Below, piece by piece: positions 13,371-20,404 of a DNA stretch of 20,404 bases. Source of the stretch: Prevotellaceae bacterium UBA2852 (lineage in GTDB: Bacteria; Bacteroidota; Bacteroidia; Bacteroidales; Bacteroidaceae); assembly GCA_002350855.1 (NCBI GenBank), contig DEFM01000029.1, positions 1-20,404 on the forward strand, in the 5' to 3' direction. The translations under genes were made by a program, and so were the position numbers. The notes below the pieces were generated by a model. That model saw only the letters and a program-made list of their open reading frames with translations. It was not told the DNA's origin and made no database searches. Every line of letters begins with the position of its first letter. Position 1 is the stretch's first letter.

Positions 13371-15173
13371 GTTTTCGCCAAATCCGTTAGAATCTATCAG
13401 TGATTCGCTTTCAAACGATTGTTTGATTTGCAGGTCCTTTGGTATTGGAGTTGTGTCCTTCTCCTCAAATTCTTCATCATTGTGCTCCATGGTGAGAGTG
13501 TCGGTGGTGTAGTCACAGACAGCGAGACGGTGGGTAATGAAGATGATAGTGAGGTCGGGACGGTAGGTTTTCAGGGTTTGCAGCACTTCACGTTCTGTTT
13601 GCATATCGAGTGCGCTGGTGGCTTCGTCGAGCAGGAGAATCTGACAAGGACGGAGCAGGGCGCGGGCGATGCAGACACGTTGAGCCTGTCCTTCCGACAG
13701 ACCGCCGCCGCTTTCTCCGCACATAGTGTCAATGCCTTCAGGAAGTGTTTCTACAAATTCGGCACGAGCCAGTCGTAGTGCTTTGTGCATCTCTTTACTT
13801 GTGGCGTTTGGATTACCCATCAGTAAGTTCTCACGAATGGTTCCGCTGAAGAGGGTGTTGCCTTGAGGAACATACGAGAAATTGCAACGAGTGGCGTTGG
13901 TTACAGGAACTGGTTCTGCGGTGCTATCGGAATAAAGCGACACCTGACCTTCCTGTGGTCTGATTAGTGCCAGAAGCATACGGATGATGGTTGTCTTTCC
14001 AGCACCGGTTTCACCAAGTATGGCTGTAAATGAACCTGGACGGAAGTCGTGGCTGAAGTTCTTGAGAATAGGCTTGCCGTTTTTTTTGTAGCGGTAAGTC
14101 ACATTCTCCAACCTTATACCTACGCTGCCTTCAACCTTGACTGGCTGAAGTCGGGGTTCAAGCGGAAAACGCTCAAGTTCCATGAGACGTTCGCATGAGG
14201 TAAGACTGCTAACGAGTGTAGGCAGCAATCGTGCCATGTCGAGCAAAGGTCGCTGAATACGTCCGATGAGTTGGGTGAACGCCATGAGAATACCCATGGT
14301 GATGCCTCCACCCTGCAACTGGAAGAGTCCCCAGACGAGGGCAGCCAGATAACCTCCTGCAAATCCTACATTCACCATGACTTTCGACATGATGGAGAAA
14401 CGTGCACGTTGCTTCACCTGCCAGCGCAGGAGTTTCTGACGTTTTTCCAGACGGTCAACCATGCTGTCTCCGCGCTCCATCACCTTGACCACCATCTTGT
14501 GCTGGATGCTCTCCTGGATAAGGGACTGGAGGGCACTGTTGCTGTCCTTGATTTTGCGCACGATGCGGCGCATCTTGTTGAAATAGAGACGAGAGAGGAA
14601 AATGAAGACCGGTGCTGCGGCAATAAGGATTACTGCCAGCATAGAGTCCATTGCATAGAGATATACAAACGATGCAATGAACTGAACCATAATGATGACG
14701 AGAGAAGGCAGAACTTCTGTGAGCAGCGACATTATATCTCCTACGTCGGCAAACAATCTGTTGAGCAAGTCACCACTGTGCATACGTTCCACTCCTCGCC
14801 ATTCTCCTCTCAGTATTCGTGCGAAGAAGTATTGCTGGAATCTGTTTTGTGCCTTTACACCAATAACGGCACGAACCCAGGTAAGGATGATTCTCAGCAG
14901 CATCTCGCTAAGAATCACGCTTCCCAACAGAATAGCGGTGATTGCCAGATCGCCTTCACGGGTTCCTGTTGCGATATCAGTCAGTCGGCGAACCAGTTCC
15001 ACGCCGAGCAATCCTAATCCAACCAACAACAAACCAATAACCATGTTGACCATGGCCTGGACACGGAATCCCTTATGGTGGTGCCAAAGCCATCGTACAA
15101 TGGTTCTTAGTGGATATCTTGTTCGGTTGAATCTCAAAACAATTATATTTTTACATTTTACAATTATACTCAT
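13365..15173 (-). CDS. ABC exporter, fused membrane and ATPase domains
   Basis: This is a half-transporter of about 602 residues: six membrane helices (about 40-315) then an ATPase domain with Walker A GETGAGKTT (387-395), Q-loop (YVPQGN), signature LSEGQ (492-496, usually LSGGQ), Walker B ILLLDEATSALD (512-523) and the H-loop histidine in FITHR. It should work as a homodimer, exporting a lipid, peptide or drug. I chose ATG 15173; a GTG at 15185 lies inside a hairpin repeat. The first 17 codons after the ATG are AT-rich and read like leader DNA, so a later start such as the TTG before RFNRTRY is possible. It is followed by ruvA 51 bases on. Confidence 0.92.
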   Translation of the reverse strand: MSIIVKCKNIIVLRFNRTRYPLRTIVRWLWHHHKGFRVQAMVNMVIGLLLVGLGLLGVELVRRLTDIATGTREGDLAITAILLGSVILSEMLLRIILTWVRAVIGVKAQNRFQQYFFARILRGEWRGVERMHSGDLLNRLFADVGDIMSLLTEVLPSLVIIMVQFIASFVYLYAMDSMLAVILIAAAPVFIFLSRLYFNKMRRIVRKIKDSNSALQSLIQESIQHKMVVKVMERGDSMVDRLEKRQKLLRWQVKQRARFSIMSKVMVNVGFAGGYLAALVWGLFQLQGGGITMGILMAFTQLIGRIQRPLLDMARLLPTLVSSLTSCERLMELERFPLEPRLQPVKVEGSVGIRLENVTYRYKKNGKPILKNFSHDFRPGSFTAILGETGAGKTTIIRMLLALIRPQEGQVSLYSDSTAEPVPVTNATRCNFSYVPQGNTLFSGTIRENLLMGNPNATSKEMHKALRLARAEFVETLPEGIDTMCGESGGGLSEGQAQRVCIARALLRPCQILLLDEATSALDMQTEREVLQTLKTYRPDLTIIFITHRLAVCDYTTDTLTMEHNDEEFEEKDTTPIPKDLQIKQSFESESLIDSNGFGENS

Positions 15174-15183
15174 CCGGAAGGTC

Positions 15184-15205
15184 ACCCCTCCTTGACGGGA
15201 GGGGT
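15184..15205. repeat. GC-rich hairpin, solo end of the repeat family
   Basis: ACCCCTCC and GGAGGGGT form a perfect 8-base stem around a 6-base loop. Reading the minus strand from 15222, GAAGACCCTCC... resembles the AAAGACCCCCTCCC end of the leader element. It begins right at the nadK stop and sits in front of the ABC gene. No T-run follows on the minus strand, so it is not a standard intrinsic terminator, though it could stabilise the nadK message. Confidence 0.5.
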
Positions 15206-15221
15206 CGGGGGGAGGGTCTTC

Positions 15222-16109
15222 CTACTCCCTATGATCCGTTCCCCACATCATTTTGTGGCGGAGGGTAGAGAAGAAGCTCTCACCTTGGCGGGTGACTACT
15301 TTGATATTATATGGTGCGCGTCGAATTCTTAGGCGCATGGAGTCGCTGTAACTACGGCTGCGGCCATCGATTGCAATAAGGAAACTGTGGCTGCGGCTCT
15401 CTACTTGCAGCTCAATCTCTATGTCGTCGCAAAGCAGCAGCGGGCGCATGTTCAGGGAGTGGGGTGCTACAGGAGTAAGGGAGATGGTCTGGCTCTGCGG
15501 CACTACAATCGGTCCGCCCACACTCAGAGAATAGGCTGTGGAACCTGTAGGTGTGCCCACAATCAGACCGTCGGCCTGATAGGTGGTCAGGAATTCACCG
15601 TTGATGCGGGTGTTGATGCTTATCATCGATGAGATGTCGTGCTTGAGAATGGCAATCTCGTTGAGAGCGAACGGATAACCCTGCAACTCTCCGCCGTCGC
15701 TGGTGAGCGACAGCACACTGCGTTCTTCAACGGTGAAAGAGCCGGAATAGAGGCTCGCAATGGCATCTTCGATGTTGTCGGCAGAGAATGCTGCCAGGAA
15801 ACCGAGTCTGCCAGTGTTCACACCGAGAATAGGAATTCCCTTGTCCGCCACACGGCTTGCCACGTTCAGAAATGTTCCGTCACCTCCCATGCACAGCGCA
15901 AAGTCGGCAGAGAAATCATTTCCACAGAATACCTCGCATTGGGGCAGACTTATCTGCAGCCCGTCCTGGAGGAATGTATAGAATTTCTCGTCTATGCAAA
16001 TGTCTGCCTTGTGCAGCGAAAGTACCGCCAGCAATTTCTGCACTGCAGCCGATTTCCGCTCCTGAAACACATTGCCAAACAAAGCAAAACGCAATTTTTT
16101 CTCAGACAT
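15222..16109 (-). CDS. nadK: NAD kinase
   Basis: NadK phosphorylates NAD to NADP. The 295-residue protein carries the conserved GGDGT (75-79), NTGRLGF (98-104), NE (150-151) of the substrate site, D180 and the glycine-rich PTGSTAYSLSVGGPIV (187-202). Length and motif spacing are normal. It is divergent from pdxJ with 172 bases between them, an arrangement common in Bacteroidales. Confidence 0.97.
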   Translation of the reverse strand: MSEKKLRFALFGNVFQERKSAAVQKLLAVLSLHKADICIDEKFYTFLQDGLQISLPQCEVFCGNDFSADFALCMGGDGTFLNVASRVADKGIPILGVNTGRLGFLAAFSADNIEDAIASLYSGSFTVEERSVLSLTSDGGELQGYPFALNEIAILKHDISSMISINTRINGEFLTTYQADGLIVGTPTGSTAYSLSVGGPIVVPQSQTISLTPVAPHSLNMRPLLLCDDIEIELQVESRSHSFLIAIDGRSRSYSDSMRLRIRRAPYNIKVVTRQGESFFSTLRHKMMWGTDHRE

Positions 16110-16178
16110 ACTGTTTACACAAATGTTATTTTTCTAAAAATAATCGCTGTAAAGTCGCTCTTTCTTAAAAAGAATTAC

Positions 16179-16186
16179 TATTTTTG
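16179..16186 (+). promoter_or_regulatory. Possible promoter of pdxJ-exbB-exbD-tonB/tolA
   Basis: TATTTTTG fits TAnnTTTG, about 95 bases before the pdxJ ATG. No TTG is seen at -33. It is in an AT-rich region where such matches arise easily. Confidence 0.35.
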
Positions 16187-16213
16187 CACCATTAATTTGT
16201 GCATTAGCAATGG

Positions 16214-16229
16214 CAAATGTACAAATATA
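16214..16229 (-). promoter_or_regulatory. Possible promoter(s) of nadK
   Basis: Two overlapping-phase matches to TAnnTTTG occur on the minus strand, TACATTTG (16221-16214) and TATATTTG (16229-16222). Either would give a leader of about 100 bases for nadK and would face the pdxJ promoter. Confidence 0.3.
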
Positions 16230-16281
16230 TTTTTAAATAACTACTTTCTAAGGAAAACTTCATTGCAAAATCATCGTTTCA

Positions 16282-16995
16282 ATGACAAAACTCAGTGTAA
16301 ATATAAATAAAATTGCCACTATTCGCAATGCACGTGGTGGCAATAACCCTGATATACTGAAAGTGGCTTTGGACTGCGAGAGGTTTGGTGCAGACGGAAT
16401 AACTGTTCATCCGCGTCCCGATGAACGTCACATCCGTTATCAGGACGTGCTAAACCTTAAGCCAATCCTCAGTACTGAGTTTAATATCGAGGGCTATCCC
16501 TCACCCAGATTCCGTGAACTGGTTGAGAGTGTACGTCCTACTCAGGTGACACTTGTGCCAGATTCTCCAGATCAGATTACTTCAAACTCAGGCTGGGATG
16601 TACGCGTAAACTACTCTTTCCTCTCCGACATCGTAGCAGAAATGTGTGAGTTGGGAATAAGAACCAGCATTTTCGTAGATGCCGATCCTGCTATGGTTGA
16701 ACTTGCTGCAAAGGTGGGTGCAGACCGTGTGGAACTCTATACCGAACCTTATGCGTCACGCTACAGCGAAGACCGCGAGAAGGCTATCGCACCATTCATC
16801 GCGGCTGCGAAGGAAGCACGCCGGTGCGGTCTCGGACTCAATGCAGGTCACGACCTCAGCCTCCAGAATCTCGAATACTATAAGGAGCAGATTCCTTGGA
16901 CCGACGAAGTCAGCATTGGTCACGCACTCATCTGCGACGCCCTCTATCTCGGTCTCGAAAAAACCATTCGTGAATACAAAAACTGTATAAAATAA
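16282..16995 (+). CDS. pdxJ: Pyridoxine 5'-phosphate synthase
   Basis: PdxJ condenses 3-amino-2-oxopropyl phosphate with 1-deoxyxylulose 5-phosphate to make vitamin B6 phosphate. The 237-residue TIM-barrel protein shows [17 protein letters not shown] at its start, the active-site [11 protein letters not shown] (41-51, with H43, R45 and H50), the FVDAD strand, the [13 protein letters not shown] stretch (catalytic Glu) and [12 protein letters not shown] near the end. It heads the exbB-exbD-tonB/tolA cluster with 19 bases to exbB. Confidence 0.97.
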   Translation: MTKLSVNINKIATIRNARGGNNPDILKVALDCERFGADGITVHPRPDERHIRYQDVLNLKPILSTEFNIEGYPSPRFRELVESVRPTQVTLVPDSPDQITSNSGWDVRVNYSFLSDIVAEMCELGIRTSIFVDADPAMVELAAKVGADRVELYTEPYASRYSEDREKAIAPFIAAAKEARRCGLGLNAGHDLSLQNLEYYKEQIPWTDEVSIGHALICDALYLGLEKTIREYKNCIK

Positions 16996-17014
16996 TTAAC
17001 ACCTATCACATAAA

Positions 17015-17632
17015 ATGGAAGAACTAAGTATTTTAGAACTTGCGCAACAAGGCGGTTGGATAATGATTGTCCTTGCAATACTCTCTGTCGTGGCTATATT
17101 CATTTTCGTGGAACGTTACATAGCAATCAGAAGTGCAGAGAAGGACGACCCGATGTTTATGGATCGCATTCGCGACTACATCAAGAACGGAGACGTGAAG
17201 TCGGCAATCAACTTCTGCCGAGTTACCAATACTCCCGGTGCACGTATCATCGAACGAGGCATCAGCCGCATGAATCAGCCCGCTCCCGAAATCCAGACAG
17301 CGATTGAGAACACCGGCAACCTTGAAGTGGCAGCTCTTGAAAAACGTCTGCATGTGCTGGCAACTATCTCCGGCGGTGCTCCAATGATTGGATTCCTCGG
17401 AACGGTAATCGGTATGGTTGAGGCTTTCTGGCAGATGTCCAACGCAGGAGGAAATCTCGACATCTCCATGCTTTCCGGCGGTATCTATCAGGCAATGGTG
17501 ACAACTGTTGGCGGTCTTATCGTAGGTATCATCGCCCTATTTGCCTATAACTACCTCGTTGCCAAAGTCGATGGCGTGGTGAATGAACTCGAACGCAAGT
17601 CCCTCTCCTTCATGGATTTGCTGAACGAATAA
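17015..17632 (+). CDS. exbB: ExbB/TolQ proton-channel protein
   Basis: The 205-residue inner-membrane protein has three hydrophobic helices: about 13-33, around 115-140 with the family stretch GAPMIGFLGTVIGM, and around 155-185 (MVTTVGGLIVGIIALFAYNYLV). With ExbD it forms the proton-driven motor that energises TonB-type proteins. It sits 11 bases before exbD. Whether it belongs to the TonB or the Tol system cannot be settled from sequence; the next genes leave both open. Confidence 0.93.
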   Translation: MEELSILELAQQGGWIMIVLAILSVVAIFIFVERYIAIRSAEKDDPMFMDRIRDYIKNGDVKSAINFCRVTNTPGARIIERGISRMNQPAPEIQTAIENTGNLEVAALEKRLHVLATISGGAPMIGFLGTVIGMVEAFWQMSNAGGNLDISMLSGGIYQAMVTTVGGLIVGIIALFAYNYLVAKVDGVVNELERKSLSFMDLLNE

Positions 17633-17643
17633 AAGAAATAATT

Positions 17644-18060
17644 ATGGCTCTTCATCGCAGAACAAAGGTTACACCGACTTTTAATATGTCGTCAATGACT
17701 GACATCATTTTCCTGCTGCTCATTTTCTTCATGATTACGAGCACACTGGTGTCGCCCAACGCATTAAAAGTCAATTTGCCTCATAGCAAACAGCAAACCA
17801 CCACTCAGGGTGTTGCCAGAGTCACCATAGATTCATTGCAGAATATATATGCTTCAGCCGACGGATCAGAAGACCGGCTTGTGTCTCTCGAAGAACTGCC
17901 CTCTGTACTTCAGTCCGCCAAAGCTGACAGTTCCGAACTCTTCGTTTCCCTCTATGCCGACCAGGCTGTGCCCTACCGCTGCATAGTGGAAGTGCTCAAT
18001 GTGGCAAACGAGAACAACTTCAAGATGGTGCTCGCAACCAGACCTCCCAAAAAAGAGTAA
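17644..18060 (+). CDS. exbD: ExbD/TolR biopolymer transport protein
   Basis: The 138-residue protein has one N-terminal membrane helix (about 18-38) with the essential acidic residue D20 in SSMTDIIFLLLIFFMITS, then a small periplasmic domain (LEVLN/ALRPP-type end: VEVLNVANENNFKMVLATRPP). It works with ExbB to use the proton gradient. It is three bases upstream of the TonB/TolA-like gene. Confidence 0.94.
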   Translation: MALHRRTKVTPTFNMSSMTDIIFLLLIFFMITSTLVSPNALKVNLPHSKQQTTTQGVARVTIDSLQNIYASADGSEDRLVSLEELPSVLQSAKADSSELFVSLYADQAVPYRCIVEVLNVANENNFKMVLATRPPKKE

Positions 18061-18063
18061 ACG

Positions 18064-19011
18064 ATGCAACAACGCAAGAAACGTTTCATAACAGCCATAG
18101 CAGTATCATTGCTCCTTCATGCGGCAGTGATAGGGCTGCTTGCAATCCTTGTGCTTACTGCCGCCAGCAAAGAAGAGCGCAACGACGACGGCATACCTGT
18201 GCTGTTGGGAGATGTGCCCGATGCTGGAGGCATGGACATTGGCGGACTCCCCGAGGAACTTGTTTCTGAGGAGGAGGAACAGACAGAGGAGTCTGTGGAG
18301 CCAGAACCTGTTGCAGAGGAATCAGAAGCCGAAGAGCAGCCTATCTCCCAGACTCGTGAGGAGACCATCGACGTGAAGAAGCGTGAGGAGGAAGCTCGTC
18401 GTAAGGCTGAGGCTGAGAAAAAGCGTAAGGAAGAAGAGGCAAAGCGCAAGGCTGAGGAAGAAGCCAAGCGCAAGGCCGAAGCTGAGAAACGCCGCAAGGA
18501 AGAGGCCGAGAAACGCCGCAAGGAAGAGGAAGCCAAGCGTAAGGCAGAGGAAGAGCGCAAGCGCAAGGAAGCTGAGGAGAAACGACGCCGCGAGGAAGCA
18601 GCTGCAGCAGCGGCAAACAGCAGCATGAGTGGAGCTTTCGGAAATAAGAACAATAGCGGTAGCAGCGGATATACTAATGGCAACGGCTCTCAAGGTTCTT
18701 CAACAGGAAACAGTAATGTCGGAGCATTGACAGGAGTTGGAGGAGTAGGCAATGCTACTGGTAGAGTTGGTTCACGTTCTATGGTTTCAATCGAGACCCC
18801 GTCTGTCAACGACCCTGCGGGCAATGGTAATGTGGTATTCAACATCACAGTGAACGAAGCCGGTGTTGTTACCAATGCTATAATTAAGCAGCGTGGAAAT
18901 TTCTCCAACGAAACCATCAACCGCCTCCGTGCAGCAGTCATGAAAGCCATGTTTACTGCTGGAACCCAAGTAGAAAGTGGTACTATCACCTTCCCGATTA
19001 AAATGAAATAA
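18064..19011 (+). CDS. TonB/TolA-like energy transducer
   Basis: The 315-residue protein has a cytoplasmic start, one membrane helix (about 9-33), an acidic stretch (64-92), a long charged Lys/Arg/Glu/Ala helix (103-184, built of KRKAEEE-type repeats, like TolA domain II), a Gly/Ser/Asn-rich linker (185-235) and a C-terminal domain of about 65 residues (GNVVFNITVNEAGVVTNA onward) of the TonB/TolA C-terminal type. With ExbB and ExbD it spans the periplasm. The TolA-like helix replaces the Pro-rich spacer of E. coli TonB. Bacteroidetes often use such proteins as TonB, so naming is uncertain. The repetitive codons can slip, so length may vary between strains. Confidence 0.85.
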   Translation: MQQRKKRFITAIAVSLLLHAAVIGLLAILVLTAASKEERNDDGIPVLLGDVPDAGGMDIGGLPEELVSEEEEQTEESVEPEPVAEESEAEEQPISQTREETIDVKKREEEARRKAEAEKKRKEEEAKRKAEEEAKRKAEAEKRRKEEAEKRRKEEEAKRKAEEERKRKEAEEKRRREEAAAAAANSSMSGAFGNKNNSGSSGYTNGNGSQGSSTGNSNVGALTGVGGVGNATGRVGSRSMVSIETPSVNDPAGNGNVVFNITVNEAGVVTNAIIKQRGNFSNETINRLRAAVMKAMFTAGTQVESGTITFPIKMK

Positions 19012-19036
19012 CTTGCATTGCAAATATTTTCGTAAT

Positions 19037-19158
19037 AATCAATCGTCATAACTCCTTAACTTCATAACTTCTTAACTCCTTTATTCAATCGTCTTAACTT
19101 CATAACTTCTTAACTCCTAAAACTTCATAACTCCGTTATTCAATAGTCTTAACTCATA
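19037..19158 (+). repeat. Imperfect tandem repeat in the leader of the DJ-1 gene
   Basis: The stretch is built from about three imperfect 38-base units beginning TTATTCAATCGTCTTAAC. A 25-base segment is exact at 19056-19080 and 19094-19118. Inside, the words TAACTTCATAACTTC and TTAACTCC recur. It fills nearly the whole gap between the TonB/TolA-like gene and the DJ-1 family gene. No promoter of the TAnnTTTG type is evident in it. Confidence 0.8.
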
Positions 19159-19167
19159 AAATATTTC

Positions 19168-19722
19168 ATGAAGAAGATATTTGTATTTCTCGCTACTGGC
19201 TTTGAAGATGTTGAAGCACTCGGATTTGTAGATGTATGCCGCCGTGCATCACTTCCTGTGGAGATAGTTTCCGTTACAGGAGAAAAAATCGTTCGTAGCA
19301 GCCACAACGTAGGCATTGAGACCGATGTACTGTTCGACGAGGCTGACTTCAGTGATATTGAGTTGCTCTATCTTCCCGGAGGAATGCCTGGCTCAACAAA
19401 TCTGCTGGCTCATGCTGGACTCCGTGACCTCATACTCAAGCATTATAATGCAGGAGGGCTGTTGGCTGCAATCTGTGCCGCACCGTTGGTTTACGGTGAG
19501 ATGGGACTCCTCAAGGGACTCAATGCTACCTGCTATCCTGGAGTGGAACCACGTCTGAAAGGTGCCAATCCCACAGGCGAACTCGTTGTACGCGACGGAC
19601 AGTTCTTCTTCGGCAAGGGACCTGCAGCCGTTCTTCAACTCAGTTACGACATCGTTGCCGAACTCAAGGGCGAAGACGTAGCTCTGGCCATCTGCGAAGG
19701 AATGCTTTATCCGGAAATATAA
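19168..19722 (+). CDS. DJ-1/PfpI family protein (YajL/DJ-1-like)
   Basis: The 184-residue protein has the flavodoxin-like DJ-1 fold: GFEDVEA (11-17) with E16 matching the conserved Glu18 of human DJ-1, YLPGGMPGS (68-76), and the nucleophile elbow AICAAP (101-106) with Cys103. Members protect against oxidative and carbonyl damage or act as glyoxalase/deglycase-like enzymes; the exact activity is debated for the family. Length matches DJ-1. It precedes ispD by three bases, so they are likely co-transcribed. Confidence 0.92.
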   Translation: MKKIFVFLATGFEDVEALGFVDVCRRASLPVEIVSVTGEKIVRSSHNVGIETDVLFDEADFSDIELLYLPGGMPGSTNLLAHAGLRDLILKHYNAGGLLAAICAAPLVYGEMGLLKGLNATCYPGVEPRLKGANPTGELVVRDGQFFFGKGPAAVLQLSYDIVAELKGEDVALAICEGMLYPEI

Positions 19723-19725
19723 ATC

Positions 19726-20404
19726 ATGAATGCCGTAATCATAGTCGCAGGAGGGAAAGGCACACGCATGCATAGCGATGTGCCCAAGCAGTTCCTGCTC
19801 CTCAACGGCAAACCGATTCTGATGCACACCATAGAGCGGTTTCGTGAGGCAGATGCATCCATGCAGATAGTGTTGGTGCTCCCCAAGGATCAGCACGACT
19901 ACTGGCAGGAACTCTGCAATACCTACAATTTCGCTGCTCCTTGCACTATTGTTAGTGGCGGAGCAACCCGATTCCACTCTGTAAGCAACGGACTTCAGGC
20001 TGTGGCAGACGAAGCAGAGCTGGTTGGTGTGCACGATGGAGTCCGTCCGTTTGTCAGCATAGACGTCATTCGTGAGTGCTATAACGAAGCAGCACGAAGT
20101 GGGGCAGTGGTACCGGTAATCGATGTGGTAGAAACCCTCCGTCATATTCTCCCCGATGGTTCGAGCCAAACCGTTTCCCGTAGCGAGTATCGTCTGGTAC
20201 AGACCCCGCAGGTTTTCCGTGCCAGTCTCCTCCGCCATGCCTATGAACAGGAATATACCGATGCCTTCACCGACGACGCTTCCGTGGTTGAGGCTTTAGG
20301 ACATCCCGTCACCCTCGTCGCAGGCAATCGCGAAAATATCAAAATCACTACACCGGCAGATTTGAAGACCCACCCCGCCTTACCACCTTCCCTTCGGTCA
20401 CCAA
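19726..20404 (+). CDS. ispD: 2-C-methyl-D-erythritol 4-phosphate cytidylyltransferase (3' end not in window)
   Basis: IspD makes CDP-methylerythritol in the MEP isoprenoid pathway. The visible 226 codons show the CTP-binding AGGKGTRM (8-15) and PKQF (20-23), [10 protein letters not shown] (77-86), VHDGVRPFV (102-110), [14 protein letters not shown] (151-164, with the conserved Arg and TPQ) and [11 protein letters not shown] (204-214). The catalytic domain is thus complete. Family members usually end soon after this point, but here the frame stays open into a Pro-rich [12 protein letters not shown], encoded by a sequence like the end of the dispersed GC-rich repeat. The stop codon lies beyond the window. 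Confidence 0.95.
   Translation, partial: MNAVIIVAGGKGTRMHSDVPKQFLLLNGKPILMHTIERFREADASMQIVLVLPKDQHDYWQELCNTYNFAAPCTIVSGGATRFHSVSNGLQAVADEAELVGVHDGVRPFVSIDVIRECYNEAARSGAVVPVIDVVETLRHILPDGSSQTVSRSEYRLVQTPQVFRASLLRHAYEQEYTDAFTDDASVVEALGHPVTLVAGNRENIKITTPADLKTHPALPPSLRSP
20368..20404. repeat. Repeat-family end overlapping the ispD 3' end
   Basis: AAGACCCACCCC and the C-rich stretch after it resemble the AAAGACCCCCTCCC end of the leader element. The rest is cut by the window edge, so this is a tentative call. Confidence 0.35.

Noticed and set aside
15174..15185. GTG start giving a 606-residue ABC exporter
   Set aside because: The GTG lies in the stem of a hairpin repeat and the ATG four codons on is more plausible; even that may be too early.
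18117..18683. Ser-rich 188-codon frame opposite the TonB/TolA-like gene
   Set aside because: The Ser/Leu/Ala richness is the mirror of the repetitive Lys/Glu codons on the plus strand.
19037..19158. CRISPR array
   Set aside because: The repeats are imperfect, AT-rich, only about three units, and without unique spacers or cas genes.
19393..20238. 281-codon open frame on the minus strand opposite the DJ-1 gene and ispD
   Set aside because: Both plus-strand genes have catalytic motifs and normal lengths; the reverse frame spans two genes and has no recognisable domain.

Overview
This 20.4-kb window looks like chromosomal DNA from a Bacteroidales bacterium, probably Prevotella or a close relative. 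The signs are promoter elements of the TAnnTTTG type, lack of clear Shine-Dalgarno sequences, lipoproteins with an acidic/Ser stretch after the lipobox Cys, and the gene order nadK | pdxJ-exbB-exbD-tonB/tolA. Most genes are ordinary housekeeping genes. The accessory interest lies between about 1.0 and 10.1 kb and in a family of GC-rich hairpin repeats.

Layout. (a) 1-1013, minus strand: tcdA (tRNA t6A dehydratase) followed by the N-terminus of an exported protein. tcdA carries an in-frame stretch that resembles the end of the repeat family. (b) 1053-6749, plus strand: two transcription units headed by nearly identical upstream regions that align without gaps at a constant offset of 3251 bases (operator-like inverted repeat, promoter, and a 181-bp leader element with inverted-repeat ends). 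Unit 1 encodes a lipoprotein with two YtkA/FixH-like Met/His domains and an OprC/NosA-like TonB-dependent receptor with CxxxM and HxM motifs, which points to copper acquisition across the outer membrane. Unit 2 encodes a periplasmic PstS-like binding protein and a very divergent glutamate/dicarboxylate-type symporter whose substrate-binding Arg is a Glu. The shared control region suggests that the four proteins form one uptake route: outer membrane receptor, surface/periplasmic metal chaperone, binding protein, inner membrane carrier. That joint role is inference.

(c) 6746-10114, minus strand: a nucleotidyltransferase-aminotransferase fusion, an opine-dehydrogenase-family protein and L-rhamnose mutarotase. 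The first two probably make an activated amino compound for a surface glycan or lipid; the product is unknown. A decayed copy of the repeat element separates the first two genes and supplies the fusion's last codons. (d) 10126-16109, minus strand: MATE exporter, serB, ruvA, an ABC exporter and nadK, closely packed. (e) 16282-20404, plus strand: pdxJ, exbB, exbD, a TonB/TolA-like protein, a DJ-1/PfpI-family protein and ispD, which is still open at the window edge. ExbB/ExbD/TonB-like proteins could energise the receptor in (b).

No tRNA, rRNA, CRISPR array, transposase or phage gene was seen. All functions are read from sequence motifs; no database search was done.
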